From positions 1-64,000 of the forward strand of contig NZ_SLZN01000002.1 of assembly GCF_004346035.1 (NCBI RefSeq): a stretch of 64,000 nucleotides of DNA. The letters are read 5' to 3'. The translations under genes and the position numbers were made by a program. Below, in pieces: positions 26,711 to 34,571 of this stretch; within the stretch, counting starts at the first letter, position 1, and every line of letters begins with the position of its first letter. Below the pieces are notes generated by a model. That model did no database searches. It was not told where the DNA came from and saw nothing but the letters and a program-made list of their open reading frames with translations. Source of the stretch: Acidomonas methanolica (lineage in GTDB: Bacteria > Pseudomonadota > Alphaproteobacteria > Acetobacterales > Acetobacteraceae).

Positions 26711-26860
26711 GATCCTGCCCCTTTCTGTCGAAGCGGCGACTGGAAATATGAAATCTCCAGCCCGGCACATTACAATAAGTAATGAGCAGAATCCGTGGTT
26801 TATGAACATCCGGGCGTCGTATTGACGTGCCCCGAAAACTACGGATCAGAAACGGGGTTT

Positions 26861-27451
26861 ATGACGATGCGACGCTATGGTTATGCACGGGTTTCAACTG
26901 GAGAGCAGACAAACGATCCTCAGATCATCGCTCTGAGGCGCGAAGGTCTGTCTGATGACATGATCGTCCAGGACGTTGTGTCGGGCGGGGTGCCGGCCCT
27001 GTCACGGCCAGGAATGTCCTCGCTATTGAAAATGCTGGAGGCCGGAGACAGCCTGGTCGCCGCCAAACTGGATAGATTGGGCCGGGACACCGTGGACGTG
27101 ATCGGCCTCATCAGGATTCTGAATGATCGCTCTATTAACTTGAGGATTCTGAATATCGGGGTCGAGACAAACACGCCAAACGGAAGGCTCTTCCTGACCA
27201 TTCTGGCCGCCTTCGCCGAGTTCGAGCGCGAGATCATCAAGGAGCGGACCCTGGCTGGACTTGAGGCCGCTCGGGCCGCAGGGAAGAGATTGGGCCGCCG
27301 GCCAAAGCTGACGGTCCGACAGAAGGATCATGCTCTGGAGATGGCAGCGACGGGCAGCACGAACGGGCAAATCGCCGGTGTCCTGGGGGTCTCGATCTCC
27401 ACGATCCAGCGCATTACAGCCTCAAATCCTCACCATAAAGCCGCTTTTTGA
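26861..27451 (+). CDS. Serine recombinase (resolvase/invertase family)
   Basis: A 196-residue small serine recombinase. The N-terminal catalytic domain has YARVSTGEQ with the nucleophilic Ser, and KLDRLGRD; the long E helix includes FAEFEREIIKERT. A C-terminal helix-turn-helix (TNGQIAGVLGVSISTIQRI) binds DNA. ATG 26861 was chosen, with ATG 26867 as an alternative; the frame is open from 26795. Such proteins resolve plasmid multimers or invert DNA; no paired crossover site was identified. It is divergent from the coiled-coil gene, with a 150-bp gap. Confidence 0.93.
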   Translation: MTMRRYGYARVSTGEQTNDPQIIALRREGLSDDMIVQDVVSGGVPALSRPGMSSLLKMLEAGDSLVAAKLDRLGRDTVDVIGLIRILNDRSINLRILNIGVETNTPNGRLFLTILAAFAEFEREIIKERTLAGLEAARAAGKRLGRRPKLTVRQKDHALEMAATGSTNGQIAGVLGVSISTIQRITASNPHHKAAF

Positions 27452-28045
27452 ACACTTATTGTTGCGACAAAAGGATGAGTGCTTGACGGCGGTTCGTAAA
27501 CCACCCTTTTTGAGTCGGATTCGAGGTCGCATATGCGTTTATGAGGATGGCTGAAGGGGCATCCGAAGGAGTGGGAGGCAGGCTCGGCTCCGCCTCGCTG
27601 GCGGTTTCGCCGGCTGAAGTGTTTCGAACCACCATCATCAATCTCGGACTTCTCATATTCTTGAACCGCCATACCCCCATCCCCAGCGCCCCTCTATCGG
27701 GTAACCAACGGAGCGGCCTCACTGCCCGCCATCCGGCACGCCGATGACGATAATCCCGGCACCAGCATGGAAGCGAAATCGGGTAACAATACGCCTCATG
27801 ACAATAACGAAATGGCGCCATCTCACAAATACCAGGAAGATTATATCGAATTCAATATATCACGAAATGACAACAATATAATATCGAACATAACTCAGAT
27901 TTATTTCCGTATTTTCTTGACAATGGGTCGTTTCTACCTAAATAAGTAGTGTGAGGCAGGTTTCCCGGCTTGCTTCACAATCAACGACATCTTCACTGGC
28001 GGGCACCACGCAATACGGTCTGCCGGGCATACAGGACGAAACGTC
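27452..28045. other. Intergenic region with half a repeat unit and an AT-rich promoter zone
   Basis: About 590 bp. Its left part (27550-27655) matches the unit at 14166-14272, including CTCGGCTCCGCCTCG (27583-27597), but the right inverted end is missing. The right part (27800-27950) is AT-rich, unlike the surrounding GC-rich DNA. The only ORF there (27767-27949) is not convincing. Confidence 0.6.
27917..27944 (+). promoter_or_regulatory. Candidate sigma70 promoter for the SNF2-like gene
   Basis: TTGACA (27917-27922) and TAAATA (27939-27944) are 16 bases apart, about 100 bases before the helicase start. The -35 box matches the consensus exactly. Confidence 0.6.
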
Positions 28046-30736
28046 ATGGCCTCAGCCGCGATAGAAAAAACACATCAACTCCAGACGATCCGCTGGAAGG
28101 ACATCGCCGACAGGTTTCCTTGTTACGTCAACCGCGAAGCGCCGAGGACTCTCTACGTCTCGGATCGTGGTGACTTTGTGCGGTTCCACGCTAACGAATA
28201 CTCCCGTTCGGCCGGCCAGGCCATCGTCGAGATCATCAAGAGCCGAGGTGGAAACTGGGATAGCGGCACTGGCTGGCGGATCACTGATCCCGACACCCTT
28301 GATGCTGTGAAGGCGCGAGCGTCCAGGAGCCGCCCGGCGTGGGCCATTGAGTCCGCGAGCCGCCTCCGGTCCCACGGCACCGTTCGCATCGAGGTATCGG
28401 ACATCGCGGCTGGCTGGGTAATGATGCGCGTGGATCGTTCGGCGCTCGTTGAAGTCGCCGGAACCCTGCCCCACGAAATGCGTGATCTGGTATGGGCATT
28501 AAACAGGAAGGCGCCATGGTTCATTGACCCAGCCTCCCAGAATTCTCTCATCAGCTTCCCGATGCCAGCAGAGACAGCCGAAGTCGCCCTCGATCATGTC
28601 GAGATGGTGAGCCTCGCCGCCAGCCCGGACGAACGGAGTGCCTGGCGCTCACAACCAGTCATTGTCGTGAGCGATAGCGGGTTGGTCAGGGTCAAAATCG
28701 ACCTCGCCAACCCCCTCCACCTGATTCCGTGGGTGTCGATGGCGCGAGCGCTGAAGCCGGGCCGCTCCATGGGATGCGAGTTTATGCTGACGGCCGAGAA
28801 ATGGGCGGAGGCCGCGCAAACCCTGGCGGCAATAGGCATCCCTATCGAAGAAAAAATCGCAAGGTCTTTCTGCTTTAACCCTGAAAGCATCGACCTCACT
28901 AGCGTCCCAGGCTGGGCGCGGCCTGCGCCAAATGGTTACAGATTCTTCGCTCACCAGCGCGAGGGTATCCAATTCCTGGCAAGACGGGGCATGCGCGGCC
29001 TTCTCGGCGACGAGATGGGCCTTGGAAAGACAGGCACTGCTATCGGGACTGCTGTCGCCGGCGGCGCTCGGCGTATCCTTATCGTGGTGCCCTCCAACGC
29101 CCGTTGGGTCTGGGATCGTGAAATTCGCGGATGGGCTGGCCACGACAGCCGGATATTCCACATCACGGAATCGTTGCAGGATATGTCTGGCCTGCCTGAT
29201 GCCGGTTGGGCAATCACGACCTATGACTTGTTGACGACGCGACAGGAGCAGTTCCTTCCACCGGACCAGCCCACGTCGGACTGGCTGCGGGAGACACTGC
29301 TGGCCGCCGGGCATTACGATGTCTTGGCCAGAGCAAAGGCCAGAAGGATCGGCAGTAAAAATGACGATGACGATGACGACGATTGCGCCGCCGATAACCG
29401 CCGTGCAAAACGCCACGCTGCGGAGGAAGGACGCCGAGATGAAAGGGGAAAATTCACTCCGTTTCGTTTCGACCATCAGGTCAATCCGCAAATTGGGGCC
29501 TTGCTGAAATCGCTGACGGTGCCGGCCGACAAGGGAATCTGCGCCAAGGCGGTCAAGCGGCTGAACCGGATCGGACTCCGCATGTCGGCCGAATTGCTCA
29601 ACAGGATTCAGGAATGGGAGCCGGACCTGGCTTTCATCGACGAGGCTCATAGGATCAAGAACAGCAGCGCCGGGCGCACTCAGGCGGTCCGTTCTCTGAT
29701 CGAGGCTCGCTCGCGTGGCGCGATCCTGATGACCGGGACACCGCTCAGGAATCACGGCGGCGAGGGTGCGAGCCTCATTGATGCGCTCCTGCCGGGCGCC
29801 AGGGACCACCTGGCCCAGAATCTGGCCACAGGTCACTGGCAGGAGGCCCGGAAGGAGGCGCGGGATAAGGCTGTAGCCGAAATCCTCAAGACCGTGATGA
29901 TCAGGCGACTAAAGGAAGATACGCTCGACCTGCCAGAGAAGATCAGGCAATGGGTGGACATCGATCCTCAGGGTGACGATCTGGTCGCCTACCATGAGGT
30001 TATGGCCGAAGCGGCCCGATGTGTTGGCGAAGCGATCGACAACGGTGCCACGAAGGGGGAAGCCGCCAGGGAGGTCATGGGCCTGTTGTCGATAGCGCGG
30101 CGCCTTCTGGGGTTGGCCAAGGCAACCAATCCGGCGGTCGTGGACCTGATCGACGATGTGGTCGAGGCCAAAGGGGCGTGCCTGGTCTTTGCCCATCATC
30201 GTGACGTGATCGATCTGCTCGCCAAGCAGATTCGCGCTCAAGGCCGATCCGTGGTGGTCGTGACCGGGGAGACGCCTGCCACGGATCGGGCAAAGGCCGA
30301 GGCAGAATTCCAGGCAGGCAAGGTCGATGTCTTCCTTGCCTCGACTGGCGCCGCCGGCGAGGCCCTGACCCTGCACCGTGCGGACACCTGCATTTTCGTG
30401 GAACTCGATTGGGTGCCGGCGGCCATGCTGCAAGCTGAGGACCGGGGCCACCGGGCCGGCCAGAAGGCGAAAGGCTATCACATCATCAGTCTGCTCGCCC
30501 ACCTATCCGACGACGGAAACCTGGACAGGCACGTTGCTGATGCCCTCGTTGATAAATTGAAAAATATCAATGAGATACTTGACGAGCATACCGAGATCAG
30601 CGGCCAGCGAATCGCCGGCGGCGACGCCAGCGTAAGGAGCCGTGTAGTTGCGGCCCTCATGTCAGACGCACAACACGCCGCAGCCGCGCAAAACGCAGAG
30701 ACGCGCAATGCGGCACGAAAGACGCAGGCCGCCTGA
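28046..30736 (+). CDS. SNF2-family DEAD/DEAH helicase
   Basis: An 896-residue superfamily 2 ATPase of the SNF2 type. An N-terminal region of about 300 residues has no recognised fold. Walker A is GDEMGLGKT (about 320), motif II is FIDEAHRIKN (about 527), motif III is MTGTPLRN and motif VI is QAEDRGHRAGQ (about 797). Between Walker A and DEAH lies an insert of about 130 residues with an unbroken run of eight Asp near 440, then a basic stretch. SNF2 proteins translocate on duplex DNA; in mobile elements they occur in defence or DNA-processing roles. No methylase or nuclease gene is adjacent, so no known defence system can be assigned. It is followed by two hairpins and a helix-turn-helix gene on the same strand. 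Confidence 0.88.
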   Translation: MASAAIEKTHQLQTIRWKDIADRFPCYVNREAPRTLYVSDRGDFVRFHANEYSRSAGQAIVEIIKSRGGNWDSGTGWRITDPDTLDAVKARASRSRPAWAIESASRLRSHGTVRIEVSDIAAGWVMMRVDRSALVEVAGTLPHEMRDLVWALNRKAPWFIDPASQNSLISFPMPAETAEVALDHVEMVSLAASPDERSAWRSQPVIVVSDSGLVRVKIDLANPLHLIPWVSMARALKPGRSMGCEFMLTAEKWAEAAQTLAAIGIPIEEKIARSFCFNPESIDLTSVPGWARPAPNGYRFFAHQREGIQFLARRGMRGLLGDEMGLGKTGTAIGTAVAGGARRILIVVPSNARWVWDREIRGWAGHDSRIFHITESLQDMSGLPDAGWAITTYDLLTTRQEQFLPPDQPTSDWLRETLLAAGHYDVLARAKARRIGSKNDDDDDDDCAADNRRAKRHAAEEGRRDERGKFTPFRFDHQVNPQIGALLKSLTVPADKGICAKAVKRLNRIGLRMSAELLNRIQEWEPDLAFIDEAHRIKNSSAGRTQAVRSLIEARSRGAILMTGTPLRNHGGEGASLIDALLPGARDHLAQNLATGHWQEARKEARDKAVAEILKTVMIRRLKEDTLDLPEKIRQWVDIDPQGDDLVAYHEVMAEAARCVGEAIDNGATKGEAAREVMGLLSIARRLLGLAKATNPAVVDLIDDVVEAKGACLVFAHHRDVIDLLAKQIRAQGRSVVVVTGETPATDRAKAEAEFQAGKVDVFLASTGAAGEALTLHRADTCIFVELDWVPAAMLQAEDRGHRAGQKAKGYHIISLLAHLSDDGNLDRHVADALVDKLKNINEILDEHTEISGQRIAGGDASVRSRVVAALMSDAQHAAAAQNAETRNAARKTQAA

Positions 30737-30747
30737 CCCCACAAAAA

Positions 30748-30825
30748 GGAGTCGCCGGGTTCCCGCCCGACGACTCCGTGTCAGCACTCGCGTAAGCGGG
30801 CACCACGCCCTCCCGCCTTACGCGC
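30748..30825 (+). promoter_or_regulatory. Two successive hairpins between the helicase and the HTH gene
   Basis: GGAGTCGcCGGG pairs with CCCGaCGACTCC (about 30748-30778), and GCGTAAGCGGG pairs with CCCGCCTTACGC with one bulge (about 30794-30825). Neither is followed by a T-run. They may stabilise the helicase mRNA, attenuate the next gene or act as factor-dependent terminators. Confidence 0.5.
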
Positions 30826-30848
30826 CCGATAAAGCTGGAGCAAGTAAA

Positions 30849-31055
30849 ATGCTGAAAATTTCACCTATCCCTCCGACACCCACCGAAATCCGGGCTGCAA
30901 GGAAGGCGGTTCGTCTCACCCAGGCCGAGGCTGCTGAGGTCGTCTCGGTCAGCCAGGCAACCTGGAAAAAATGGGAGGCGGGTGTCCATCGCATGCCCCC
31001 TGCCTCGTTCCATGCCTTTCAGATGACGGCCTGGAAGTTCGGAGGACACAAATAA
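30849..31055 (+). CDS. XRE-type helix-turn-helix protein, 68 aa
   Basis: The ATG at 30849 follows GGAGCAAGTAAA. Almost the whole protein is one Cro/CI-type DNA-binding domain: EIRAARKAVRLTQAEAAEVV then SVSQATWKKWEAG. Proteins of this size act as small repressors or activators. It sits 112 bases after the SNF2-like gene, across two hairpins, so it may regulate that gene or the cargo block to the right. Its operator is not known. Confidence 0.8.
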   Translation: MLKISPIPPTPTEIRAARKAVRLTQAEAAEVVSVSQATWKKWEAGVHRMPPASFHAFQMTAWKFGGHK

Positions 31056-31142
31056 TGATTCCGAACGCCATCGTCGCCGATCGCAACCTATGATGTAGGC
31101 GATGGCCAGTAGCCCGCCGCGAGAACGGCCAATGGTCAGACG

Positions 31143-31313
31143 ATGGACGACCTATATGCAATCCTGACCACTGAAGCCAACCGGAAGGTCGGTGCCGTTC
31201 ATCCCAAGGCCATGCCTGTTATCCTGACGCGGCAGGAGGAGATGGATTTGTGGATGACGGCACCGGCGGATGAGGCAACGCGGCTTCGGCGGCTGTTGGT
31301 GAGAGTTGCTTAA
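31143..31313 (+). pseudogene. C-terminal fragment of an SRAP (YedK/HMCES-like) gene
   Basis: Only 56 codons remain. ILTTEANRKVGAVHPKAMPV followed by ILT...DLWMTAPADEA is characteristic of the C-terminal part of SOS-response-associated peptidase proteins, including the conserved His. The family's N-terminal catalytic Cys2 and about 150 residues are missing, and upstream DNA to 31055 does not encode them. It was probably truncated by an insertion or deletion at the boundary of the low-GC cargo block. Confidence 0.75.
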
Positions 31314-31405
31314 TCAACACGGATAAATTGGTGATAGATACAACCAGAAGGTATGATATCTATACATCGGACTAAAAAATAATATTTCGAAGATATAGAT
31401 TAAAT

Positions 31406-31858
31406 CTAACTTTCCTCTCTGGGGGAGGCTTTATCTTGCACAATACGTCCAAAATAGAAAGCTATCACCGTAAACATTAAATTTTTCATGTATTCTGGTA
31501 TATTATCAGCCGGTCGGAATAAAACAAGATAAATAAAAGATGAAATTATAACGAAAGAAATAAAAGCGCAGACTATTGATGTAAAATTTAAATTATTGAA
31601 TATCGTTTTGCGACTCGCCGCAATCTGCATTTGTTGAATAAGTTGACTCTCAGTGTCCGCTGACCCTTCATGTTTTTTGGTTATGACAACCCACAACATA
31701 TAATCTTGCCAATTTCCGGACTTCGAATCTCTATCTTTAAACTGAACTTGCGCTACAGAACCATCAAGGTATCCATCTTGGCTTAGTATTCTATGTGACG
31801 AACTGCTTGGCTTTGAACTCTTAATATAAGAGATAACAGGACTTTTATTTTCCTTCAT
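31406..31858 (-). CDS. Membrane protein of a two-gene module, 150 aa
   Basis: Start at 31858, directly after the stop of the upstream gene (31860-31862), which implies coupled translation. The N-terminal half is polar; two hydrophobic segments follow at about residues 88-112 (SIVCAFISFVIISSFIYLV) and 122-140 (NLMFTVIAFYFGRIV). Base composition is AT-rich, unlike the rest of the element, so acquisition from elsewhere is likely. The layout, a soluble partner followed by a two-helix membrane protein, is like several abortive-infection effectors, but no family is recognised. Confidence 0.7.
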   Translation of the reverse strand: MKENKSPVISYIKSSKPSSSSHRILSQDGYLDGSVAQVQFKDRDSKSGNWQDYMLWVVITKKHEGSADTESQLIQQMQIAASRKTIFNNLNFTSIVCAFISFVIISSFIYLVLFRPADNIPEYMKNLMFTVIAFYFGRIVQDKASPREES

Positions 31859-31859
31859 C

Positions 31860-32252
31860 TTACACAACCACAATATGCGATCTCGCCAAGTACTCATCAA
31901 CTCGGCCGCCGACATCAACTATTCTTGCAAAATTTACATCATCGCGACCAACGCTCAAATCAGTGGCTGACTTTGGCATCGGTAAAGTAGCTCTATGTCC
32001 GTCAACTGATACTAGAGTGTCTCTTTTGACAGGCGCTGCGCCGTATTTAACCACATACTCTACCGAGACTGCGTTAGGATTGGGATGGCGCGTGGCCCAG
32101 TCCTCATTAAACTCTCTGAAAGAATCATAATCTGCACGTTGAATATGTAGATTCAAGTCATGTCTATAAGTGAATGTCCCCGATTCGTCGTCCACGATCC
32201 AGTCATCTTGAGATGATGTAGCGAGTATCCGATTAACGTCCTGAATGTTCAT
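31860..32252 (-). CDS. Soluble partner of the two-gene module, 130 aa
   Basis: The ATG at 32252 has AGGAG 7 bases upstream; an in-frame ATG at 32273 lacks one. The protein is soluble, with mixed alpha/beta character (GTFTYRHDLNLHIQRADYDS, then VSVEYVVKYGAAP). It ends in a hydrophobic strand, SHIVVV. No family or catalytic motif is recognised. It is the first gene of an AT-rich pair with the two-helix membrane protein. Confidence 0.7.
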   Translation of the reverse strand: MNIQDVNRILATSSQDDWIVDDESGTFTYRHDLNLHIQRADYDSFREFNEDWATRHPNPNAVSVEYVVKYGAAPVKRDTLVSVDGHRATLPMPKSATDLSVGRDDVNFARIVDVGGRVDEYLARSHIVVV

Positions 32253-32386
32253 CGTCGGCTCCTTTTTTTTCATTGTATCAGCAGCATGCTCTTTGTGAAC
32301 ACGAATTTGACAGTGCCGGTAGAGGCGCGATCATCTTTCTATCCAAGTGGTAAAGCCTTGGCTGCGCCCCATGCGTGATCCAGCCA

Positions 32387-32599
32387 TCAGCGCGCAAACG
32401 TGGCGATGATTAGCCAAGCGGCCACAGTCGCCACAGCCAGGACGCTCACGGCTATTACCGCCGCAACGCTCGTGCGCCCTTTACGTGGCCGGACTGGACC
32501 GCGCTTGATCGCCGTCGTAGGCGCCACGTCTCCAACCTTGGCCCCATGAATGCCCCTCAAATCAGGAATCGGGGTAATGCTGGAGCCAAAGCTCACCAT
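32387..32599 (-). CDS. Possible small membrane protein, 70 aa
   Basis: The C-terminal third is a clear hydrophobic helix (AAVIAVSVLAVATVAAWLII) after a basic stretch (KRGPVRPRKGRTS), as in tail-anchored small proteins. The ATG at 32599 lacks a good ribosome binding site; a GTG near 32522 after GGAG is an alternative. Its 5' end overlaps that of the plus-strand HTH gene by 54 bases, so one of the two starts may be wrong. Confidence 0.4.
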   Translation of the reverse strand: MVSFGSSITPIPDLRGIHGAKVGDVAPTTAIKRGPVRPRKGRTSVAAVIAVSVLAVATVAAWLIIATFAR

Positions 32600-32794
32600 G
32601 ATGCAGCACCCAAACCCCGCCGGCGCAAGACCAGGACGGCTACCGGACGCCGGGTCGAGGTCGAGGCTATTCTGGTGTCAGAGGAAGGGCGCGGCATGAC
32701 ATTGCGTCAAGTGGCGGAGATGGTCGGGGTCTCGCCTGCTACGGTAGTGAATCTAAAAAGGATCTTGCGGCGCAAATTCTTTATCGAAGGATAA
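32546..32794 (+). CDS. Small helix-turn-helix protein, 82 aa
   Basis: After a basic N-terminal segment (KPRRRKTRTATGRR) the protein has a typical helix-turn-helix, GMTLRQVAEMVGVSPATVVN followed by LKRILRRKF. The end overlaps the convergent GNAT-like gene by 14 bases. The ribosome binding site is weak. A DNA-binding role is likely; the target is unknown. Confidence 0.6.
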   Translation: MNAPQIRNRGNAGAKAHHDAAPKPRRRKTRTATGRRVEVEAILVSEEGRGMTLRQVAEMVGVSPATVVNLKRILRRKFFIEG

Positions 32795-33155
32795 CACCCT
32801 TCTTTCGCATTGCGGCGATAAAACCTGGGCCATCCTCAACTAAATGACTTCCGTTTTCTCGGGTCGTGCCGTCGTCATCGGCAGCAAGGATTCCGTTGCC
32901 GCCATGCTCAAACTGCGCCTTCCTTAAACACTCTTCGCCAATTCCCTGCCTTTTATAGTCAGAAACGATATTCATGTGAGTCAGATACAAATACTCATCG
33001 TCATCGTCGCCACGCGAACTGGGCTCTCTAACCAATTTAAATGAAAATTGTCCAATTGATGCACCAGATGCATCGTATATATCCACCTGATTTTCGGACA
33101 AAACATCAATTGTCACCGGACCTTTGGATTTCGTTGCAAAAATATGCTTACACAT
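32781..33155 (-). CDS. GNAT-like acetyltransferase domain protein, 124 aa
   Basis: NIVSDYKRQGIGEECLRKAQ contains the R-x-x-G-x-G acetyl-CoA loop of GNAT enzymes, after a strand ending YLYLTHMNI and an acidic loop GDDDDEY. A C-terminal segment, EDGPGFIAAMRKKGV, fits the last helix and strand. ATG 33155 is used; a TTG at 33179 would add eight residues. The domain is short for a full GNAT, so some function may be lost. Base composition is low in GC. The substrate is unknown. Confidence 0.65.
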   Translation of the reverse strand: MCKHIFATKSKGPVTIDVLSENQVDIYDASGASIGQFSFKLVREPSSRGDDDDEYLYLTHMNIVSDYKRQGIGEECLRKAQFEHGGNGILAADDDGTTRENGSHLVEDGPGFIAAMRKKGVILR

Positions 33156-33367
33156 GTTGATATACTTTATTCTCGCCAAGTTTGCATTCGCGACATTACT
33201 TCACGGAGCCAGGCGTGAATAGCCCGTATATTTCTGAAGACATTGGCTCGTAAAAATGAGGACAGGAGAGCCTTGACGATCGGCGCCGTACAGTGTGTTG
33301 CGACTCATCCGACATTATAGGCAGTCATGAAGTCCCTGTTGGCACACGAGAACCCTAGCCAAGCTCA

Positions 33368-34510
33368 TCATTCTCCGAGATTTTCCTTCGCCTTGCTCTT
33401 CGCTTCTCTTGTCGCCTTCTCGCGACGTTTGTTAAAATGGACTAGCGTTTCATTTACCATCGAAACCCGCCAAGCATCCCGCGCTAGAATATCTTCTTCC
33501 TTGTGACTTCGCCTCCTGAACGAATATCTGATCTGAACAGCACGCGGCAAACGCTGCCTCCGCGTCTCTACGGGCATATGCAAAAGGATACGACGGCGAC
33601 CGTCAGATAAATTGAATTCGGTTTCCAATACCTCTGGGCGCGCAATTCTGACGACATCAGATTGCTCTCGGAACTGATCCAGGGTTCGTTGAACGTTCGC
33701 TGCATTCGAAAAATAGACGTTCTCGTATGCGTTACCAAACTGCGCCAAATTCAGGTTAACAACATCCTGTTCCCGGCGCAGCGATGTTCTTCCAGCCTGC
33801 TTGTCAACCATGTAGGCTTTGGGATCGCTTAGAAATAAGATTGCCCTCGGGGATATTGGATACAGGATTATCAATCCCGGAGATGCGAAACCAAGATTGC
33901 GATCAGATGCTCTGATACCAGGCAAGCTATTGCATAGAACAATTGGATGATCGCTCGTCAGGAAATCTTCAGAAGTCTCGTTAAGGAGTAGCGTGCAATC
34001 CAAATCATCAATTAGTGGCCCCATCAATAAATGCTGGCCAATGGAGTCCATCACAGCATCTACCGTCGAAATTTCAACCTTTGGCAGATATTCCAGTAGG
34101 TCCACCTTTCCCTCTCGCTCAAAATGATGGCGGAGTAAGGATTTTCCGAATTGATTGGTCAGGTGGTCGGCCCGCACGACGGCAGAAGCGGTCCGCCCCG
34201 CTTGAAACATTATTCCACTCGACAACTCGCTTCGACGACGAGACCCCTGCTGAGGGACACTCCGAGAAGAAAGTATCTCATCGAGAAGAATTTTCTGCCT
34301 ACCCTCAATTTTGGCAAACTCGTCCTCAAATATCGGGTTTTTTGTATAGAAATAATCACGCGAACATTGCGACTTCATTGGTGCTGACGTTATCGTTTTT
34401 TCAGACTTTATATTAAAGAGCGAAATCTCCCGATCACTCCCTGAGCGAAACCGTCGCAGATAGCTCCGAGGGACGAAGTGATTATTCTTTTTCTTCGATC
34501 TGGATGCCAA
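33368..34510 (-). CDS. DUF4238-like protein
   Basis: About 380 residues starting from TTG at 34510, with GGGAG 9 bases upstream; a TTG at 34519 is also possible. The N-terminal NNHFVPRSYLRRF and the central FLTSDHPIVLCN match the two hallmarks of DUF4238, a family of unknown function often found among variable genes. The C-terminus is highly basic (FNKRREKATREAKSKAKEN). Base composition is lower in GC than the element's backbone. It lies right next to the integrase, where cargo genes tend to accumulate. A defence role is only a possibility. Confidence 0.75.
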   Translation of the reverse strand: MASRSKKKNNHFVPRSYLRRFRSGSDREISLFNIKSEKTITSAPMKSQCSRDYFYTKNPIFEDEFAKIEGRQKILLDEILSSRSVPQQGSRRRSELSSGIMFQAGRTASAVVRADHLTNQFGKSLLRHHFEREGKVDLLEYLPKVEISTVDAVMDSIGQHLLMGPLIDDLDCTLLLNETSEDFLTSDHPIVLCNSLPGIRASDRNLGFASPGLIILYPISPRAILFLSDPKAYMVDKQAGRTSLRREQDVVNLNLAQFGNAYENVYFSNAANVQRTLDQFREQSDVVRIARPEVLETEFNLSDGRRRILLHMPVETRRQRLPRAVQIRYSFRRRSHKEEDILARDAWRVSMVNETLVHFNKRREKATREAKSKAKENLGE

Positions 34511-34571
34511 GGGCCGCAACTCCCGAAACGCTCTTCGTTACTCTTCATAACCTGCCAAAATAGCCATGACA

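Noticed and set aside
27767-27949. 60-codon AT-rich ORF before the helicase
   Set aside because: No ribosome binding site and Asn/Ile composition typical of random AT-rich DNA; it overlaps the candidate promoter zone.
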